NCBI RefSeq assembly: GCF_002608075.1
Contig: NZ_LAHA01000028.1
Coordinates: forward strand, 22,575-86,574
Length of the DNA: 64,000 bases
Origin: Nostoc linckia z4
GTDB lineage: Bacteria; Cyanobacteriota; Cyanobacteriia; Cyanobacteriales; Nostocaceae
Direction of reading: 5' to 3'
The notes beneath the pieces are model-generated. The model was not told the DNA's origin. It made no database searches and was given only the letters and a program-made list of their open reading frames with translations. Positions 9,546 to 19,731 of this stretch are shown piece after piece; position 1 is the first letter of the stretch, and each line of letters begins with the position of its first letter. Made by a program: the position numbers and the translations under genes.

Positions 9546-10463
9546 ATGCAACTACCCCTTAGTATCATTATTTGTGCCCACAATCCTCGGCGGAATTATT
9601 TAGAGAGGGTTTTAGAAGCACTTAAATATCAAACATTATCCAAAGATTTTTGGGAAATTTTGTTAGTTGATAATGCTAGCGATCGCCCTTTAGCTGCGGA
9701 AATTGATTTAAGTTGGCATCCCCAAGCTCGTCATATTCGAGAAGAAGAATTAGGACTGACTGCGGCTAGACTCAGAGGAATTCGAGAAGCTACGGCTGGA
9801 GTAATAGTATTTGTTGACGATGATAACGTTTTAGATTCAGATTATTTAGAAACCACATGGCGAATTAGTAAAGATTTTCCATTTATTGGTGCTTGGGGCG
9901 GACAAATTAAACCTGAATTTGAAGTACCACCTCCATCTTGGGCAAAACCTTATTTAGGGAATTTGGCAATTCGAGAATTTGAGGGCGATCGCTGGTCTAA
10001 TTTAACACAGCAATATGAGACAACCCCATGTGGGGCTGGGCTTTGTATTCGTAGGGTTGTTGCACAAAAGTATAGCGAATTAGTTGGTGAAAATCCTCAA
10101 CGAGCAAGTATGGATCGCAAGGGTAAAATGCTTACCTCCTGTGGAGACTCAGACCTAGCATTTACAGCCTGTGATATCGGTTTAGGTACTGGACTGTTTG
10201 CATCTTTAAAGCTGACTCACTTAATACCTGCTAATCGTTTGCAAGAAGACTATCTGTTACGTTTAGTTGAAGGACTCGCTTATTCACAAATTATCCTCGC
10301 ATATTTTCGAGGTGTTGTCATGCCTCAATCTTTTTGGAAAAGCTCAAAAATATATTCGCTATATTTATTTTTACGATATGGCTTCAAAACATACTCTTTC
10401 CATGAAGCAGAAAAAAAAGGTAAAAATTTAGCTCTCAAAGAAATTACAGCAATTGTCAGGTAA
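9546..10463 (+). CDS. Glycosyltransferase family 2
   Basis: 305 aa with a GT-A fold start LSIIICAHNPRRNYLERVLEAL, the nucleotide-binding segment EILLVDNASDRP and a DxD-type motif FVDDDNVLDSDYL near residue 95. The middle segment CGAGLCIRR followed by SCGDSDLAFTACDIG fits the acceptor/catalytic region of GT2 enzymes. No transmembrane segments are obvious, so it should be cytosolic or peripheral. It begins 23 bp after the methyltransferase and is part of the same + strand run. Confidence 0.88.
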   Translation: MQLPLSIIICAHNPRRNYLERVLEALKYQTLSKDFWEILLVDNASDRPLAAEIDLSWHPQARHIREEELGLTAARLRGIREATAGVIVFVDDDNVLDSDYLETTWRISKDFPFIGAWGGQIKPEFEVPPPSWAKPYLGNLAIREFEGDRWSNLTQQYETTPCGAGLCIRRVVAQKYSELVGENPQRASMDRKGKMLTSCGDSDLAFTACDIGLGTGLFASLKLTHLIPANRLQEDYLLRLVEGLAYSQIILAYFRGVVMPQSFWKSSKIYSLYLFLRYGFKTYSFHEAEKKGKNLALKEITAIVR

Positions 10464-10542
10464 ATAGACTAAGCGATAGGGGCGCACACCCCTACAATAG
10501 AATTCTGAATTCTTCTTTAATGAGTTAAATTAATTCACTTAT

Positions 10543-11547
10543 ATGAATCTGATAATTAATTCGTCTTTAAATATTAGTAGATATTTAGTTTCCCGCAGGA
10601 AACCAGGAATTTCTAACAAAAATTTAGAAAAATGCCAAATACATTTTGATATCCAAGGTCAAGAGGCAGGAGACTATATCAAAAATATCTTATCTCAAGA
10701 TCGACCATGTATGATTAGTAGACTAGGTTCTACAGAACTCGATACTATATTGGTATATTTAAATATCATTGATAAATCAAGTTTTCTGCTCAAAAGCATT
10801 AGATATATAAATGGTGATTGGGGTTGGTTTTGGTGGGATGAATTAGTCAAGAAAAAAATCACAAATTTATCTGGTTTTTTTCCATCTGATGAAACTAACT
10901 TAAATCGATTTTGCGAATTAATGATTCGTGATATCAAAAATATTGATGTCCTTGGTTCTTGGTTAGAAGCAGAGCAACAATTTAGCCAAATATTACCGAA
11001 TACAATCAATGCCACAAGAGTATCACTAACGGATTTAGAACCCTATCGCCATCAACGACCTTGGTCAGAAGTTTTAGAAGGAAAAACAGTTTTAGTGATA
11101 CATCCTTTTGAAGAAAGTATAAAACAACAGTACAAAAAAAGACATTTGTTATTTGCCGATCATCGAGTTTTACCAGAATTTGAGTTAAAAACAATGCCAG
11201 CAGTTCAATCGATAGCTGGAAATAGTGTAGATTTTCCAACATGGTTTGATGCTCTGAATTTTATGTGCGATCGCATCTCCAATATTGATTTTGATATAGC
11301 TATTATCGGCGCGGGAGCTTATGGTTTGCCTTTAGCTGCTTTTATCAAGAATATTGGTAAAAAGGCCATCCATCTAGGAGGAGGTACTCAAATATTATTT
11401 GGAATTCGTGGTGCAAGATGGGATGAAAGACCTTATTATCAAGAATTATTTAACGAACATTGGGTACATCCTCTTTCCTCGGAAAAGCCAGCAACAGTAA
11501 ATAATTTTGTCCAATATCATGGAAGTGAAAATGGTTGCTACTGGTAG
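10543..11547 (+). CDS. GT-D fold-like glycosyltransferase domain protein
   Basis: 334 aa. It contains MISRLGSTELDTI near residue 55, a central block GKTVLVIHPFEESIKQQY, and a C-terminal block IIGAGAYGLPLAAFIKNIG followed by AIHLGGGTQILFGIRGARW. This arrangement is like the GT-D fold glycosyltransferases that sit in polysaccharide clusters, but I cannot assign donor or acceptor. The 79-bp gap upstream contains a small GGGG-CGCACA-CCCC hairpin. Confidence 0.6.
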   Translation: MNLIINSSLNISRYLVSRRKPGISNKNLEKCQIHFDIQGQEAGDYIKNILSQDRPCMISRLGSTELDTILVYLNIIDKSSFLLKSIRYINGDWGWFWWDELVKKKITNLSGFFPSDETNLNRFCELMIRDIKNIDVLGSWLEAEQQFSQILPNTINATRVSLTDLEPYRHQRPWSEVLEGKTVLVIHPFEESIKQQYKKRHLLFADHRVLPEFELKTMPAVQSIAGNSVDFPTWFDALNFMCDRISNIDFDIAIIGAGAYGLPLAAFIKNIGKKAIHLGGGTQILFGIRGARWDERPYYQELFNEHWVHPLSSEKPATVNNFVQYHGSENGCYW

Positions 11548-11587
11548 AAATTTATAAGTTAGTATTGAAGTCAAATAAAAGGTTGTA

Positions 11588-12439
11588 ATGGTAAGTAAAT
11601 ATGAGGCATTCAAGGATTCTTATTTTTTGAAAAATCAGCATCCAAAAATATCGGTAATTACAGTCAGTTTTAATCGGCTGGAGGAGTTAGGTAAAACATT
11701 TTCTAGTATCATTTCCCAAACATACAAAAATGTTGAATATATCATTATTGATGGCGGTTCTCAGGATGGCACTGTAGATTTCCTACACAAAAATAGTGCA
11801 AATATATCCTATTGGGTGAGCGAAAAAGATGCTGGAATTTATGATGCCATGAACAAAGGAGCCTTGGCTGCCACTGGCGACTGGATAATTTTTATGAATT
11901 GCGGCGATCAATTTTTTGCAGAGGATACACTGGCTAAGGTTGCAGAATACCTTGATAATTCAGTGGATGTTATTTATGGCAGAACTGAATATGTTGTTAA
12001 TGATAAATACGGATATCATACCTATCAACGCCAGCCCTATGATTTATCTATAATCTGGCGTGAAATACCTAGTTGTCATCAAAGTATTTTTGTTAAAAAA
12101 GAACTACAAGTTAAATATCATTTTGATACATTGTTGACTTGGTGTGCAGATCACGATTTTATTGCCAAGGTTTATGTTGCTGGCTATCGTTTTCAAGAAG
12201 TTCCTGTAGTTATTTCTAGATTTGACACTTCAGGAGGAGCATCCAGAGATTTATTGAGCTTTACTAAAGAGCGTTGGTCTATTTGTAGAAAATACTTTGG
12301 TAAATCTTTTCAGCAAGAGTTGTATTTTATGAATGAATACAAAAGTTTTTGGTTGCAAAAAAACATTATTAGTAAAATACGCGAGATGGTTCCTAGTGAG
12401 TGGATTCTTGCTTTACGTAAATATAGAAAAATATATTGA
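11588..12439 (+). CDS. Glycosyltransferase family 2 (WcaA/WcaE-like)
   Basis: 283 aa starting ATG 11588. Diagnostic segments are ISVITVSFNRLEELGKTFSSI, YIIIDGGSQDGT and the WVSEKDAGIYDAMNKG block, which is typical of colanic-acid-type GT2 enzymes; the DxD position reads MNCGDQF, a common variant in this subgroup. It adjoins the next gene with nearly no spacing. Confidence 0.88.
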   Translation: MVSKYEAFKDSYFLKNQHPKISVITVSFNRLEELGKTFSSIISQTYKNVEYIIIDGGSQDGTVDFLHKNSANISYWVSEKDAGIYDAMNKGALAATGDWIIFMNCGDQFFAEDTLAKVAEYLDNSVDVIYGRTEYVVNDKYGYHTYQRQPYDLSIIWREIPSCHQSIFVKKELQVKYHFDTLLTWCADHDFIAKVYVAGYRFQEVPVVISRFDTSGGASRDLLSFTKERWSICRKYFGKSFQQELYFMNEYKSFWLQKNIISKIREMVPSEWILALRKYRKIY

Positions 12440-12444
12440 TTAAT

Positions 12445-13413
12445 ATGGCTCATTCTAAAAATATTGGAGTCTATTTTTCAGCGAATGACGCAGTTTATGA
12501 ATGGACGATCGCTTTTCTCAACAGCTTTAGAACCTTCAACCCAGATTTACGCCTGATTCTCATTCCTTTTAACGAGCAGTGCGATCGCTTGATAAAATTA
12601 AGTGATATTTATAAATTTGAAGTTTATACTGATGCATCTTTTTCGCGGTTAGAAGCCATCGGTGAAGCATTTGAGCTAGGCTACACCCCTACTGGCCCTT
12701 ATTGGTTCAGACGTTATGCAGCTTTTTGGGGGCCACTAGATTATTTTATGTACTTAGATGCTCGGCAAATTGTGTTAGCAGATATTCAACCGTTTATTGA
12801 AGCAATAGAAACTTTTGGGTTTGACTTTTTACATTATGACTGTGCCATCGACCAAGTTTACGAACAAGGAACATTTCGCCAACAATTATTAAAGGAAAGA
12901 CGAGGACGTGGGTTTAACTCTGGTCGTTGGGCTTCCCGAAAGGGGATATTTTCAATAGAAGAATTTGAGCAACTAGCAGAAAACGCGTTGAAAATACGTA
13001 ACCAACTCAACCCTAGAAATACAGATCAGGCTTTCATTAACTATTGCTGCGATATGAAACCCGTATGCTACGGGCATTTTGCAGAAGTAATTGGAGGTAT
13101 CTGTCAGAACGGTTGGGCACGTAAATCAGGTAAAATTTTTGAGGATAGCGGTAAATACTTTCTGTGGGATTATGGCAGTTTAGACCATAAAAAACAAGTT
13201 ATTCTGCTGCATTGGGCAGGATATAAACTTAATTCTTTGATGCCTTATAAAAATTTGTTCGATAAATTTTACTTAAAAAAACAACCTATTTTTCAATCAT
13301 TGATATCTTATTTATATACAAGTTTAGATTATCTATGGAGAAATCCTGTAGAAATCTTACGACAAAATCGTTTGATTAATAATACGTATCATTCTTTGAG
13401 AAAAAATTATTAA
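12445..13413 (+). CDS. Putative nucleotide-diphospho-sugar transferase
   Basis: I choose ATG 12445; an in-frame TTG at 12436 would overlap the previous stop. The protein opens NIGVYFSANDAVYEWTIAFL, contains RRYAAFWGPLDYFMYLDARQ, where YLDARQ sits where a GT8-like DxD would be, and has the block NSGRWASRKGIFS. This fits a nucleotide-diphospho-sugar transferase fold found in cyanobacterial polysaccharide clusters; the donor is unknown. Confidence 0.6.
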   Translation: MAHSKNIGVYFSANDAVYEWTIAFLNSFRTFNPDLRLILIPFNEQCDRLIKLSDIYKFEVYTDASFSRLEAIGEAFELGYTPTGPYWFRRYAAFWGPLDYFMYLDARQIVLADIQPFIEAIETFGFDFLHYDCAIDQVYEQGTFRQQLLKERRGRGFNSGRWASRKGIFSIEEFEQLAENALKIRNQLNPRNTDQAFINYCCDMKPVCYGHFAEVIGGICQNGWARKSGKIFEDSGKYFLWDYGSLDHKKQVILLHWAGYKLNSLMPYKNLFDKFYLKKQPIFQSLISYLYTSLDYLWRNPVEILRQNRLINNTYHSLRKNY

Positions 13414-13415
13414 TT

Positions 13416-14543
13416 GTGAAATTAGTTTCTTACATTCATCCCATTCGCACATACTTACCTTGTACGGGAGTAGGGCGGCATATAAATCAAATTTTGCTTG
13501 GACTTGCAGAGGAAAGTGGCATTGAGTTAAATTTGCTTTTCTCACAACAGTGGTTGGAGAATGATGGTAAACTCAACCCACGCTGTCCCCTGCGCGAACT
13601 ACCCAAGCTGACTTTTCCTGGATTAGAAAATCCCACAGAACGGACATGGAAACTATTTGGTTATCCTCGCATGGATAAATATTTGCCAGAACAAACAGAC
13701 TGGCTTTATGCGCCAATGGAAACTTATATCCCTGTGTCGAAATGTCCGGTTGCTGTTACAATTCATGACGTACAAGCATTTGAAATCAATTTGCCTTGGT
13801 CGGGTACTTGGCAGCATCAATGGTTTCGTTATAAGTGGGGGCGTTGGGTGCGTCGTGCTTTATCTGACTGTCGCGTGATTTTTACTGTCTCAGAATTTTC
13901 TAAGCAACGGATGGTGGAATTATTAGGAGCTAATCCCCAAAAAATTGTAGTAGTTGGAAATGGTGTTGAGCAGTCTTTCTTTGATATTGCGTCAGTTAAT
14001 TGTTTAGATTTAAAGCCACCAGTGGAAGCACCCTACACTTTGGTAATTGGTGGTTTGCGTCAAAAAAAAGGAGGTGATTATGTTCTTGGTGTTGCAAAAG
14101 CTCTCCTTGAGCGCAAAAGTAATTTAAAAATTCTTGTGGCTGGTGAATTAGAAACTGATTACATTGAAGCAGCTAAAGCTCACTCTAATATCAGCTTATT
14201 GGGTATGATTTCTGATGAAGATCTACCGAGATTATTACGCCAAGCATCATCGCTTTTGTTTCTTTCTCTCTATGAAGGCTTTGGGATGCCGGCGCTAGAA
14301 GCAATGGCTGTAGGAACTCCAGCAATTGTTTCTAATAGAGCTTCTCTTGTTGAAGTTGTTGGCGATGCTGGCATTGTTGTTAATCCAGAAGAAACTGATG
14401 CGATCGCCGAAATACTTATAAACTTAGAAGCAAATCCTAGTGTTGCCCAAGAATATGTTCGACGAGGCCGCAAACATGCAGCAGAACATACTTGGTTACG
14501 CTGTGTAAACAGAGTAGTAACTGCTTTACAGGAATTTGCTTAA
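13416..14543 (+). CDS. Glycosyltransferase family 4
   Basis: 375 aa, starting at GTG 13416 two bases after the previous stop. The GT-B fold is shown by VGRHINQILLGLAEESG near the N-terminus, VTIHDVQAFE, the donor-domain start TLVIGGLRQKKGGDYVLG and the E-x7-E region YEGFGMPALEAMAVGTPAIV. It belongs to the retaining GT4 enzymes that commonly add mannose, glucose or galactose. Confidence 0.9.
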   Translation: MKLVSYIHPIRTYLPCTGVGRHINQILLGLAEESGIELNLLFSQQWLENDGKLNPRCPLRELPKLTFPGLENPTERTWKLFGYPRMDKYLPEQTDWLYAPMETYIPVSKCPVAVTIHDVQAFEINLPWSGTWQHQWFRYKWGRWVRRALSDCRVIFTVSEFSKQRMVELLGANPQKIVVVGNGVEQSFFDIASVNCLDLKPPVEAPYTLVIGGLRQKKGGDYVLGVAKALLERKSNLKILVAGELETDYIEAAKAHSNISLLGMISDEDLPRLLRQASSLLFLSLYEGFGMPALEAMAVGTPAIVSNRASLVEVVGDAGIVVNPEETDAIAEILINLEANPSVAQEYVRRGRKHAAEHTWLRCVNRVVTALQEFA

Positions 14544-14558
14544 TAGAAAAAAATTCTT

Positions 14559-15674
14559 ATGGCTTTAAAAGTTGTTTTTTGTTGGTCTGATATTTCTGGT
14601 TACATGGCAGCTTGCTGGCGAACTCTGCACCAAATACCAGAAATTGATGTATTTGTTGTTGCCTTTCAAGCTCGTACTGAAACCGCATTTGCCGATGAAT
14701 TGATGCAGGGTATTCCTTGCCGACTTTTGGATATCAAAGAAAGACAAGATGCAAATTTAATCAAAGATTTGGTGTTGGCCGAATCTCCAGATGTAGTTGT
14801 CCTTTGCGGTTGGTTGCATAAACCTTATCGTCAGCTGGTCTTTGCTGGTGAATTATCTCAAACAGCCTTAGTAATGACAATGGATACCCCTTGGTGGGGT
14901 ACGTGGAAACAACATTTAGCTCCTTTGTTTCTTCGTTCTTACTTGCGATGTATAAATAGTGTCGTTGTTGCTGGAGAACGTAGTTGGCAATATGCTTCCC
15001 GTTTAGGAATTGAAAGAGCAAATATAGCCCACGGGGTTTATGGTATTGATTATGATATTTGGTCTCCTTTGTGGGAACAACGCCTTGAGTCCCAATGGCC
15101 GCGTTCATTTTTATTTGTCGGTCGCTACGTTGCAGTGAAGGCAATTGATGTTCTGGTAGAAGCTTACCAAATATACCGTTCTCAAGTATCTCATCCTTGG
15201 ACTTTGGTGTGTTGCGGACAAGGAGAATTGGCATCACATCTTGAGGGAAAACCGGGAATTGAGAACCAAGGATTTTTACAACCATCCCAAATGCAAGCTA
15301 TATGGCAGAGGGCAGGAGCTTTTATTTTGCCCAGTCGATTCGATCCTTGGCCGCTAGCTTTAGTGGAAGCTGCTGCTGCTGGGCTACCGATTATTTGTAC
15401 TGATGTTTGTGGTTCTGCGGTTGAGGTAATTCGACCTTGGTATAATGGTTTAACAGTACCCAAAGAAGACTCAAAAGCTTTAGCCAAGGCAATGTTGACT
15501 TTACACCATAACTATGCAGAGTTATCAACTTGGGGAAAGCGATCGCAACAATTAGCAGCCCCCTACGCTGCCAATATCTGGGCAACTCGTTGGCAGGAAT
15601 TATTACAGAATGCACATAACATGAAAACAGTCAAGGATAATACAAGTAATCTAGTTACTCAAAATTTGATATGA
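14559..15674 (+). CDS. Glycosyltransferase family 4
   Basis: 371 aa starting ATG 14559. The N-terminal domain has KVVFCWSDISGYMAACW and VVVLCGWLHKPYRQ; the C-terminal domain has RSFLFVGRYVAVKAIDVLV and the E-x7-E-type region SRFDPWPLALVEAAAAGLPI. It sits 15 bp after another GT4 gene but differs clearly from it, so the two probably act on different linkages. Confidence 0.88.
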   Translation: MALKVVFCWSDISGYMAACWRTLHQIPEIDVFVVAFQARTETAFADELMQGIPCRLLDIKERQDANLIKDLVLAESPDVVVLCGWLHKPYRQLVFAGELSQTALVMTMDTPWWGTWKQHLAPLFLRSYLRCINSVVVAGERSWQYASRLGIERANIAHGVYGIDYDIWSPLWEQRLESQWPRSFLFVGRYVAVKAIDVLVEAYQIYRSQVSHPWTLVCCGQGELASHLEGKPGIENQGFLQPSQMQAIWQRAGAFILPSRFDPWPLALVEAAAAGLPIICTDVCGSAVEVIRPWYNGLTVPKEDSKALAKAMLTLHHNYAELSTWGKRSQQLAAPYAANIWATRWQELLQNAHNMKTVKDNTSNLVTQNLI

Positions 15675-15684
15675 ATTTTTCCGC

Positions 15685-17025
15685 ATGAATTCAGATCCTA
15701 TTAGCAAACTTATTGACCTCATCTTTAGTCCTTATGGAATATTTGGTATTATCATCGCTGTTTTCATTTTGGAGAAAGCTAGACAGTCCCGGCGTTTAGC
15801 TTGGCTATTATTTGCGTTTTGCTGTTATGCAACTTCCTTGGGAAAATTTCAGGATGAGTGGATAACTGAACCACCACCCTTAGTTTTTCCTTTACAACAA
15901 ATACGCGATATGGGTCGCCCCTTGACAATAGTTCTCCTGGTTTTACTCATCTTACTGGGAATGCAAACACATAATGGATGGCGGCGGATAATTATTCCAC
16001 AACCAGTCTATTACTTGATCGCATTTCAGGTGGCAGTTTTTTTCAAAATTGTAGTTTATGGTGACATAACTTTTGCCCTACTGGCGCTAATTACATTTGG
16101 GGCAATTGTACTGATGTTTAAGTTAGGCCCTTCGCGTTGGTTGCAGGATGAATATAATTTTCGCTTGGGTGTTTGGTCGCTAGCAATGGTTGGTGTCATC
16201 TTCGCCATCGCCTGCGCTTATCAAGGAAGATTTGACATGTATGCCATGACATTTGTACAGGGCAGATTCCTCGGAACTACAGGTAGTTCGCAACATGCGG
16301 CTGCTTTGTTAGCAGGTACTATTCCCTGCTTCATGTTTCTCATTGAAAGCCACAAAAAATGGGACTGGATAAAAGCTTTTTGGATAGCTGTTTTACTTCT
16401 TGTTGTATATTTTTTATTTCTTACAGCTTCTCGCACTGGCGCACTTATGGGAATCAGCTCTATTTTATTTTTCTATCGTAATCGAGCTGGTTCTTTAGTA
16501 CGCTTAGGCTTATTTGCTGGTGTTGTTTTGGGTACAATCTTTTGGTTTATCAGTCCAGATAAAATTACTGAAAGCACACCCGCAAGCAATAGGTTCATTT
16601 CAGGTGGAAATACACGTGAAGAAGCTTGGATTGGAATGTGGAATGGCTTCATGAGTAATCCATTTTTTGGTTCCCCTTTGTACGGAGGACGTTTAGTTTT
16701 TGGAGAAAATTCTTGGTTAGCTGCTGGAGATACTACAGGATTGATCGGATTTATACCGATAGTCATGATGGGTCTGGGCTGTTTGAAGATGATATTTGAA
16801 CTTCATAAATTTAGTAATGCAAAACCTACTTATTTTTTGCATAGTAGTACTGTGATAGCTGGTTTGTCAGGTCTTTTGGTAGGAAGTTTTTCAGAAGCTA
16901 TTCTTTTAGGCAATCTGTCTTTTCCTGTATTTTCACTCCTAATGTATTTATCACTAGGAAAGTATTTACTTGATTTCGAGCGAATTCAGAAGAAGTATTT
17001 ATCATCGCAGATGGTACCAAATTAA
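15685..17025 (+). CDS. O-antigen ligase/polymerase-like integral membrane protein
   Basis: 446 aa with about ten hydrophobic helices and a larger loop near the end (about 300-370), as in Wzy polymerases and WaaL ligases. A conserved-looking segment is GRFLGTTGSSQHAAALLAG, followed by FLTASRTGALMGISS, the typical periplasmic/TM signature of the PF04932 group. It should act in the cytoplasmic membrane to polymerise or ligate the repeat unit made by the neighbouring transferases. The start ATG 15685 lacks a good ribosome site, which suggests coupling to the upstream gene 10 bp away. Confidence 0.8.
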   Translation: MNSDPISKLIDLIFSPYGIFGIIIAVFILEKARQSRRLAWLLFAFCCYATSLGKFQDEWITEPPPLVFPLQQIRDMGRPLTIVLLVLLILLGMQTHNGWRRIIIPQPVYYLIAFQVAVFFKIVVYGDITFALLALITFGAIVLMFKLGPSRWLQDEYNFRLGVWSLAMVGVIFAIACAYQGRFDMYAMTFVQGRFLGTTGSSQHAAALLAGTIPCFMFLIESHKKWDWIKAFWIAVLLLVVYFLFLTASRTGALMGISSILFFYRNRAGSLVRLGLFAGVVLGTIFWFISPDKITESTPASNRFISGGNTREEAWIGMWNGFMSNPFFGSPLYGGRLVFGENSWLAAGDTTGLIGFIPIVMMGLGCLKMIFELHKFSNAKPTYFLHSSTVIAGLSGLLVGSFSEAILLGNLSFPVFSLLMYLSLGKYLLDFERIQKKYLSSQMVPN

Positions 17026-17081
17026 TTTTGTCAAATAGCATTTATTTTTATATATAATTATTTTTTAATCATCATTTATTA

Positions 17082-18275
17082 ATGAAAATTCTTCACGTTA
17101 CTCCTTCGATCGCAAAAGTTCGTGGTGGCACTAGTCAAGCTATTTTAGATATAGTCAAGGCATTGCAAATAATTAATGTTGATACCGAAATTGCCACAAC
17201 TAACGATGATGGTGATGACTTACTGGATGTTCCTCTCCATAAACGCATTAAATATAATGATGTTCCAGTTTGGTTTTTTCACCGCTTTTCACCGAATATT
17301 AAGCCAGTAAGAGAATATGCCTTTAGTGGTGGATTGACACAATGGCTTTGGCAAAATATTTCTCAGTACGATATTGTACACGTCCATGCTCTTTTCTCCT
17401 ATGCATCAACGATGGCAATGGCCATCGCTCGTTGGCAAAATGTTCCTTACATAGTTACTCCACATGGCTTACTATGTGAATGGTCTTTACAACAAAGTAC
17501 CCGTAAAAAACAAACCTACCTGAAACTTATAGAACAAGCAAATCTTGAGAGCAGTCAGATGCTTCACTTTACCTCAGAGAAGGAACAACAAGAAGTATCT
17601 TTACTTGGACTACACAAATCTAATTTTGTCTTACCCCTGGGAATATCTTTACCAACCAAAATTACTGATGCTCGTCAACATCTGCGGCAAAAATTTAACA
17701 TACCTCAAGACGAACCTGTGATTTTGTTTTTGTCTCGGCTGCACTATAAAAAAGGTTTAGAATATCTCATTCCTGCTTTGGGCAAACTAACTCACCATCG
17801 GTTTACTTTTATACTTGCAGGTAATGGTACTCCAGATTACGAAGCTGAAATAGAATCTTTGCTGGTTAAGAGTGGATTGCGCGATCGCACTTTTGTTGTG
17901 GGATTTGTCGCAGGCCAAACCAAAGATATATTGATGCAAGGGTCTGACCTTTTTGTGCTGACTTCATATTCCGAAAACTTTGCTGTCTCAGTTTTAGAAT
18001 CATTAGCTGTAGGCGTTCCTGTTCTTGTGACTCCTGGTGTGGCTCTAGCTTCTGTTGTCAAGCAAAACCAACTAGGTTATGTTCCTGAGTTGGATGTTAC
18101 AGCCATCACCCAAGCTTTAGAAGATTATTTAAATAATACTCAAATTGCTCAAAACATGGGCGAACAAGCTCGTAAACTTATCTCTGAAAAATACACTTTA
18201 GAAAAAACAGCCTTGCAAATGCAACAAATTTATCAAACTATTCTCCAAAAAGAATTTATGCCTACTTCTGTGTAA
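17082..18275 (+). CDS. Glycosyltransferase family 4
   Basis: 397 aa. N-terminal MKILHVTPSIAKVRGGTSQA is the classical GT4 acceptor-domain start; IVHVHALFSYAS and YIVTPHGLLCEWSL follow. The donor domain shows VILFLSRLHYKKGLEYLI and the region YSENFAVSVLESLAVGVPVL with both Glu of the E-x7-E motif. A GCGATCGC octamer lies in the coding sequence. Confidence 0.92.
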   Translation: MKILHVTPSIAKVRGGTSQAILDIVKALQIINVDTEIATTNDDGDDLLDVPLHKRIKYNDVPVWFFHRFSPNIKPVREYAFSGGLTQWLWQNISQYDIVHVHALFSYASTMAMAIARWQNVPYIVTPHGLLCEWSLQQSTRKKQTYLKLIEQANLESSQMLHFTSEKEQQEVSLLGLHKSNFVLPLGISLPTKITDARQHLRQKFNIPQDEPVILFLSRLHYKKGLEYLIPALGKLTHHRFTFILAGNGTPDYEAEIESLLVKSGLRDRTFVVGFVAGQTKDILMQGSDLFVLTSYSENFAVSVLESLAVGVPVLVTPGVALASVVKQNQLGYVPELDVTAITQALEDYLNNTQIAQNMGEQARKLISEKYTLEKTALQMQQIYQTILQKEFMPTSV

Positions 18276-18357
18276 AAAGCCTTGACCAATTTTTATTTAC
18301 AAACCTACAACAATTAATGATTGGCTCTGCAATTTATTTGTATTTATTTTTATATTT

Positions 18358-19131
18358 ATGCTCAATAAAATCACTCCATTAATTTTAACCTACAATGAAG
18401 CACCTAATATTCAGCGAACCCTAGAAAAACTAACTTGGGCCAATCAGATTGTTATTGTTGATAGCTATAGTTCTGATGAAACTCTAGAAATCATTGCTTC
18501 GTACCCTCAGGTTAAATTATTTCAAAGAAAATTTGATACTCATGCTACACAGTGGAATTACGGCTTAGCTCAAATTAACTCCCAGTGGGTATTATCTCTA
18601 GACGCAGATTATGTTATTTCAGAAAAACTGGCTGAGGAAATCAAGGAATTACCTGAAAATTCACCAATAGATGGTTATTTTATTAAATTCAAATATTGTG
18701 TTTTCGGCAAACCTCTCAGGGGTACTATACTTCCTCCCCGACAGGCTCTTTTTAGAAAAGATAAATCTATTTACATTGATGATGGTCATACCCAACTGTT
18801 ACAAGTTAAAGGTAAATCAGCAATGTTAGCTGGCTATATTTACCACGACGATCGCAAACCTCTAAATCGTTGGTTATGGGCACAGGATCGTTATATGGTG
18901 ATTGAAGTCCAGAAGCTATTGGATACACCAACAAGGGAACTCAGTTTGGGCGATCGCATCCGCAAACAAAAACTTTTTGCTCCTTTCATCATCCTTTTTT
19001 ACTGCCTGATTTTCAAAGGCGGCATTCTCGATGGCTGGCACGGTTGGTACTATGCATTTGAACGTGTACTAGCAGAAATTCTTCTGGCAATTCGTTTAAT
19101 TGAAGCCGAGGAATTCAAAGAAAAAGCATGA
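18358..19131 (+). CDS. Glycosyltransferase family 2
   Basis: 257 aa with ITPLILTYNEAPNIQRTLEKL at the start, IVIVDSYSSDETLEI, and the DxD-type SLDADYVIS near residue 80. The acceptor side carries YIYHDDRKPLNRWLWAQDRY, typical of the WaaE/KdtX-like GT2 subgroup. A hydrophobic stretch near residues 205-225 (FAPFIILFYCLIFKGGIL) suggests membrane association. The gene overlaps the next by 4 bp (ATGA). Confidence 0.9.
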   Translation: MLNKITPLILTYNEAPNIQRTLEKLTWANQIVIVDSYSSDETLEIIASYPQVKLFQRKFDTHATQWNYGLAQINSQWVLSLDADYVISEKLAEEIKELPENSPIDGYFIKFKYCVFGKPLRGTILPPRQALFRKDKSIYIDDGHTQLLQVKGKSAMLAGYIYHDDRKPLNRWLWAQDRYMVIEVQKLLDTPTRELSLGDRIRKQKLFAPFIILFYCLIFKGGILDGWHGWYYAFERVLAEILLAIRLIEAEEFKEKA

Positions 19132-19730
19132 TGAGAAAATTTCAATGGCTACGCAAAAAATATTTAATTTTAGCTTCAGCAAGTTTTTTCTTCTCATTAC
19201 TGCTGATAATTCCTGTGCGTTTGGCCATAGCTTATTACCAAACACCCCAACCCCAAGCTATCCTTACTCTTGGCGCTTGGACAGATCGGGAACAGGCTAC
19301 TGCGGAAATTGCCCGTTGGTATCCGTCTTTGGAAGTTTGGGTTTCCTCTGGTACTCCCCCCGAAATAGCACGACCGATTTTTCAAGCTGCTGGCATTTCA
19401 GACAATCGTCTTCACTTGGATTATCGTGCTGTTGATACCGTGACAAACTTTACTACAATTGTCCCTGAGTTTGAACATAAACGCATACAACATATTTATT
19501 TAATTACCTCAGATTTTCACATGCCCAGAGCCAAGGCGATCGCCACCATAATTCTTGGTATTAAAGGTATCGCTTTTACTCCAATTTCTGTACCATCAGA
19601 TGCAGATCAATCAAAAAAAGCAAAAAAAGAAACTATTTCTCCCATTATTCGCGATCTAGGACGCTCTCTACTTTGGATTGTCACAGGTCGTACAGGAACC
19701 AGTCTTCAGTCTGTTATTGATTTCCCTTAG
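19128..19730 (+). CDS. YdcF/ElyC-like DUF218 protein
   Basis: 200 aa with an N-terminal membrane anchor (about residues 12-36), then a DUF218 core: PQAILTLGAWTDREQATAEI, VSSGTPPEIARPIF, DYRAVDTVTNFTTI and YLITSDFHMPRAKAIA. The family contains E. coli YdcF, SanA and ElyC, which affect envelope polysaccharide metabolism. Coupled by ATGA to the upstream glycosyltransferase, it likely works in the same envelope pathway. Confidence 0.85.
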   Translation: MMRKFQWLRKKYLILASASFFFSLLLIIPVRLAIAYYQTPQPQAILTLGAWTDREQATAEIARWYPSLEVWVSSGTPPEIARPIFQAAGISDNRLHLDYRAVDTVTNFTTIVPEFEHKRIQHIYLITSDFHMPRAKAIATIILGIKGIAFTPISVPSDADQSKKAKKETISPIIRDLGRSLLWIVTGRTGTSLQSVIDFP

Positions 19731-19731
19731 T

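Noticed and set aside
14761..15285. Minus-strand frame of 174 codons opposite a glycosyltransferase
   Set aside because: It is a shadow of the well-supported GT4 gene on the other strand.
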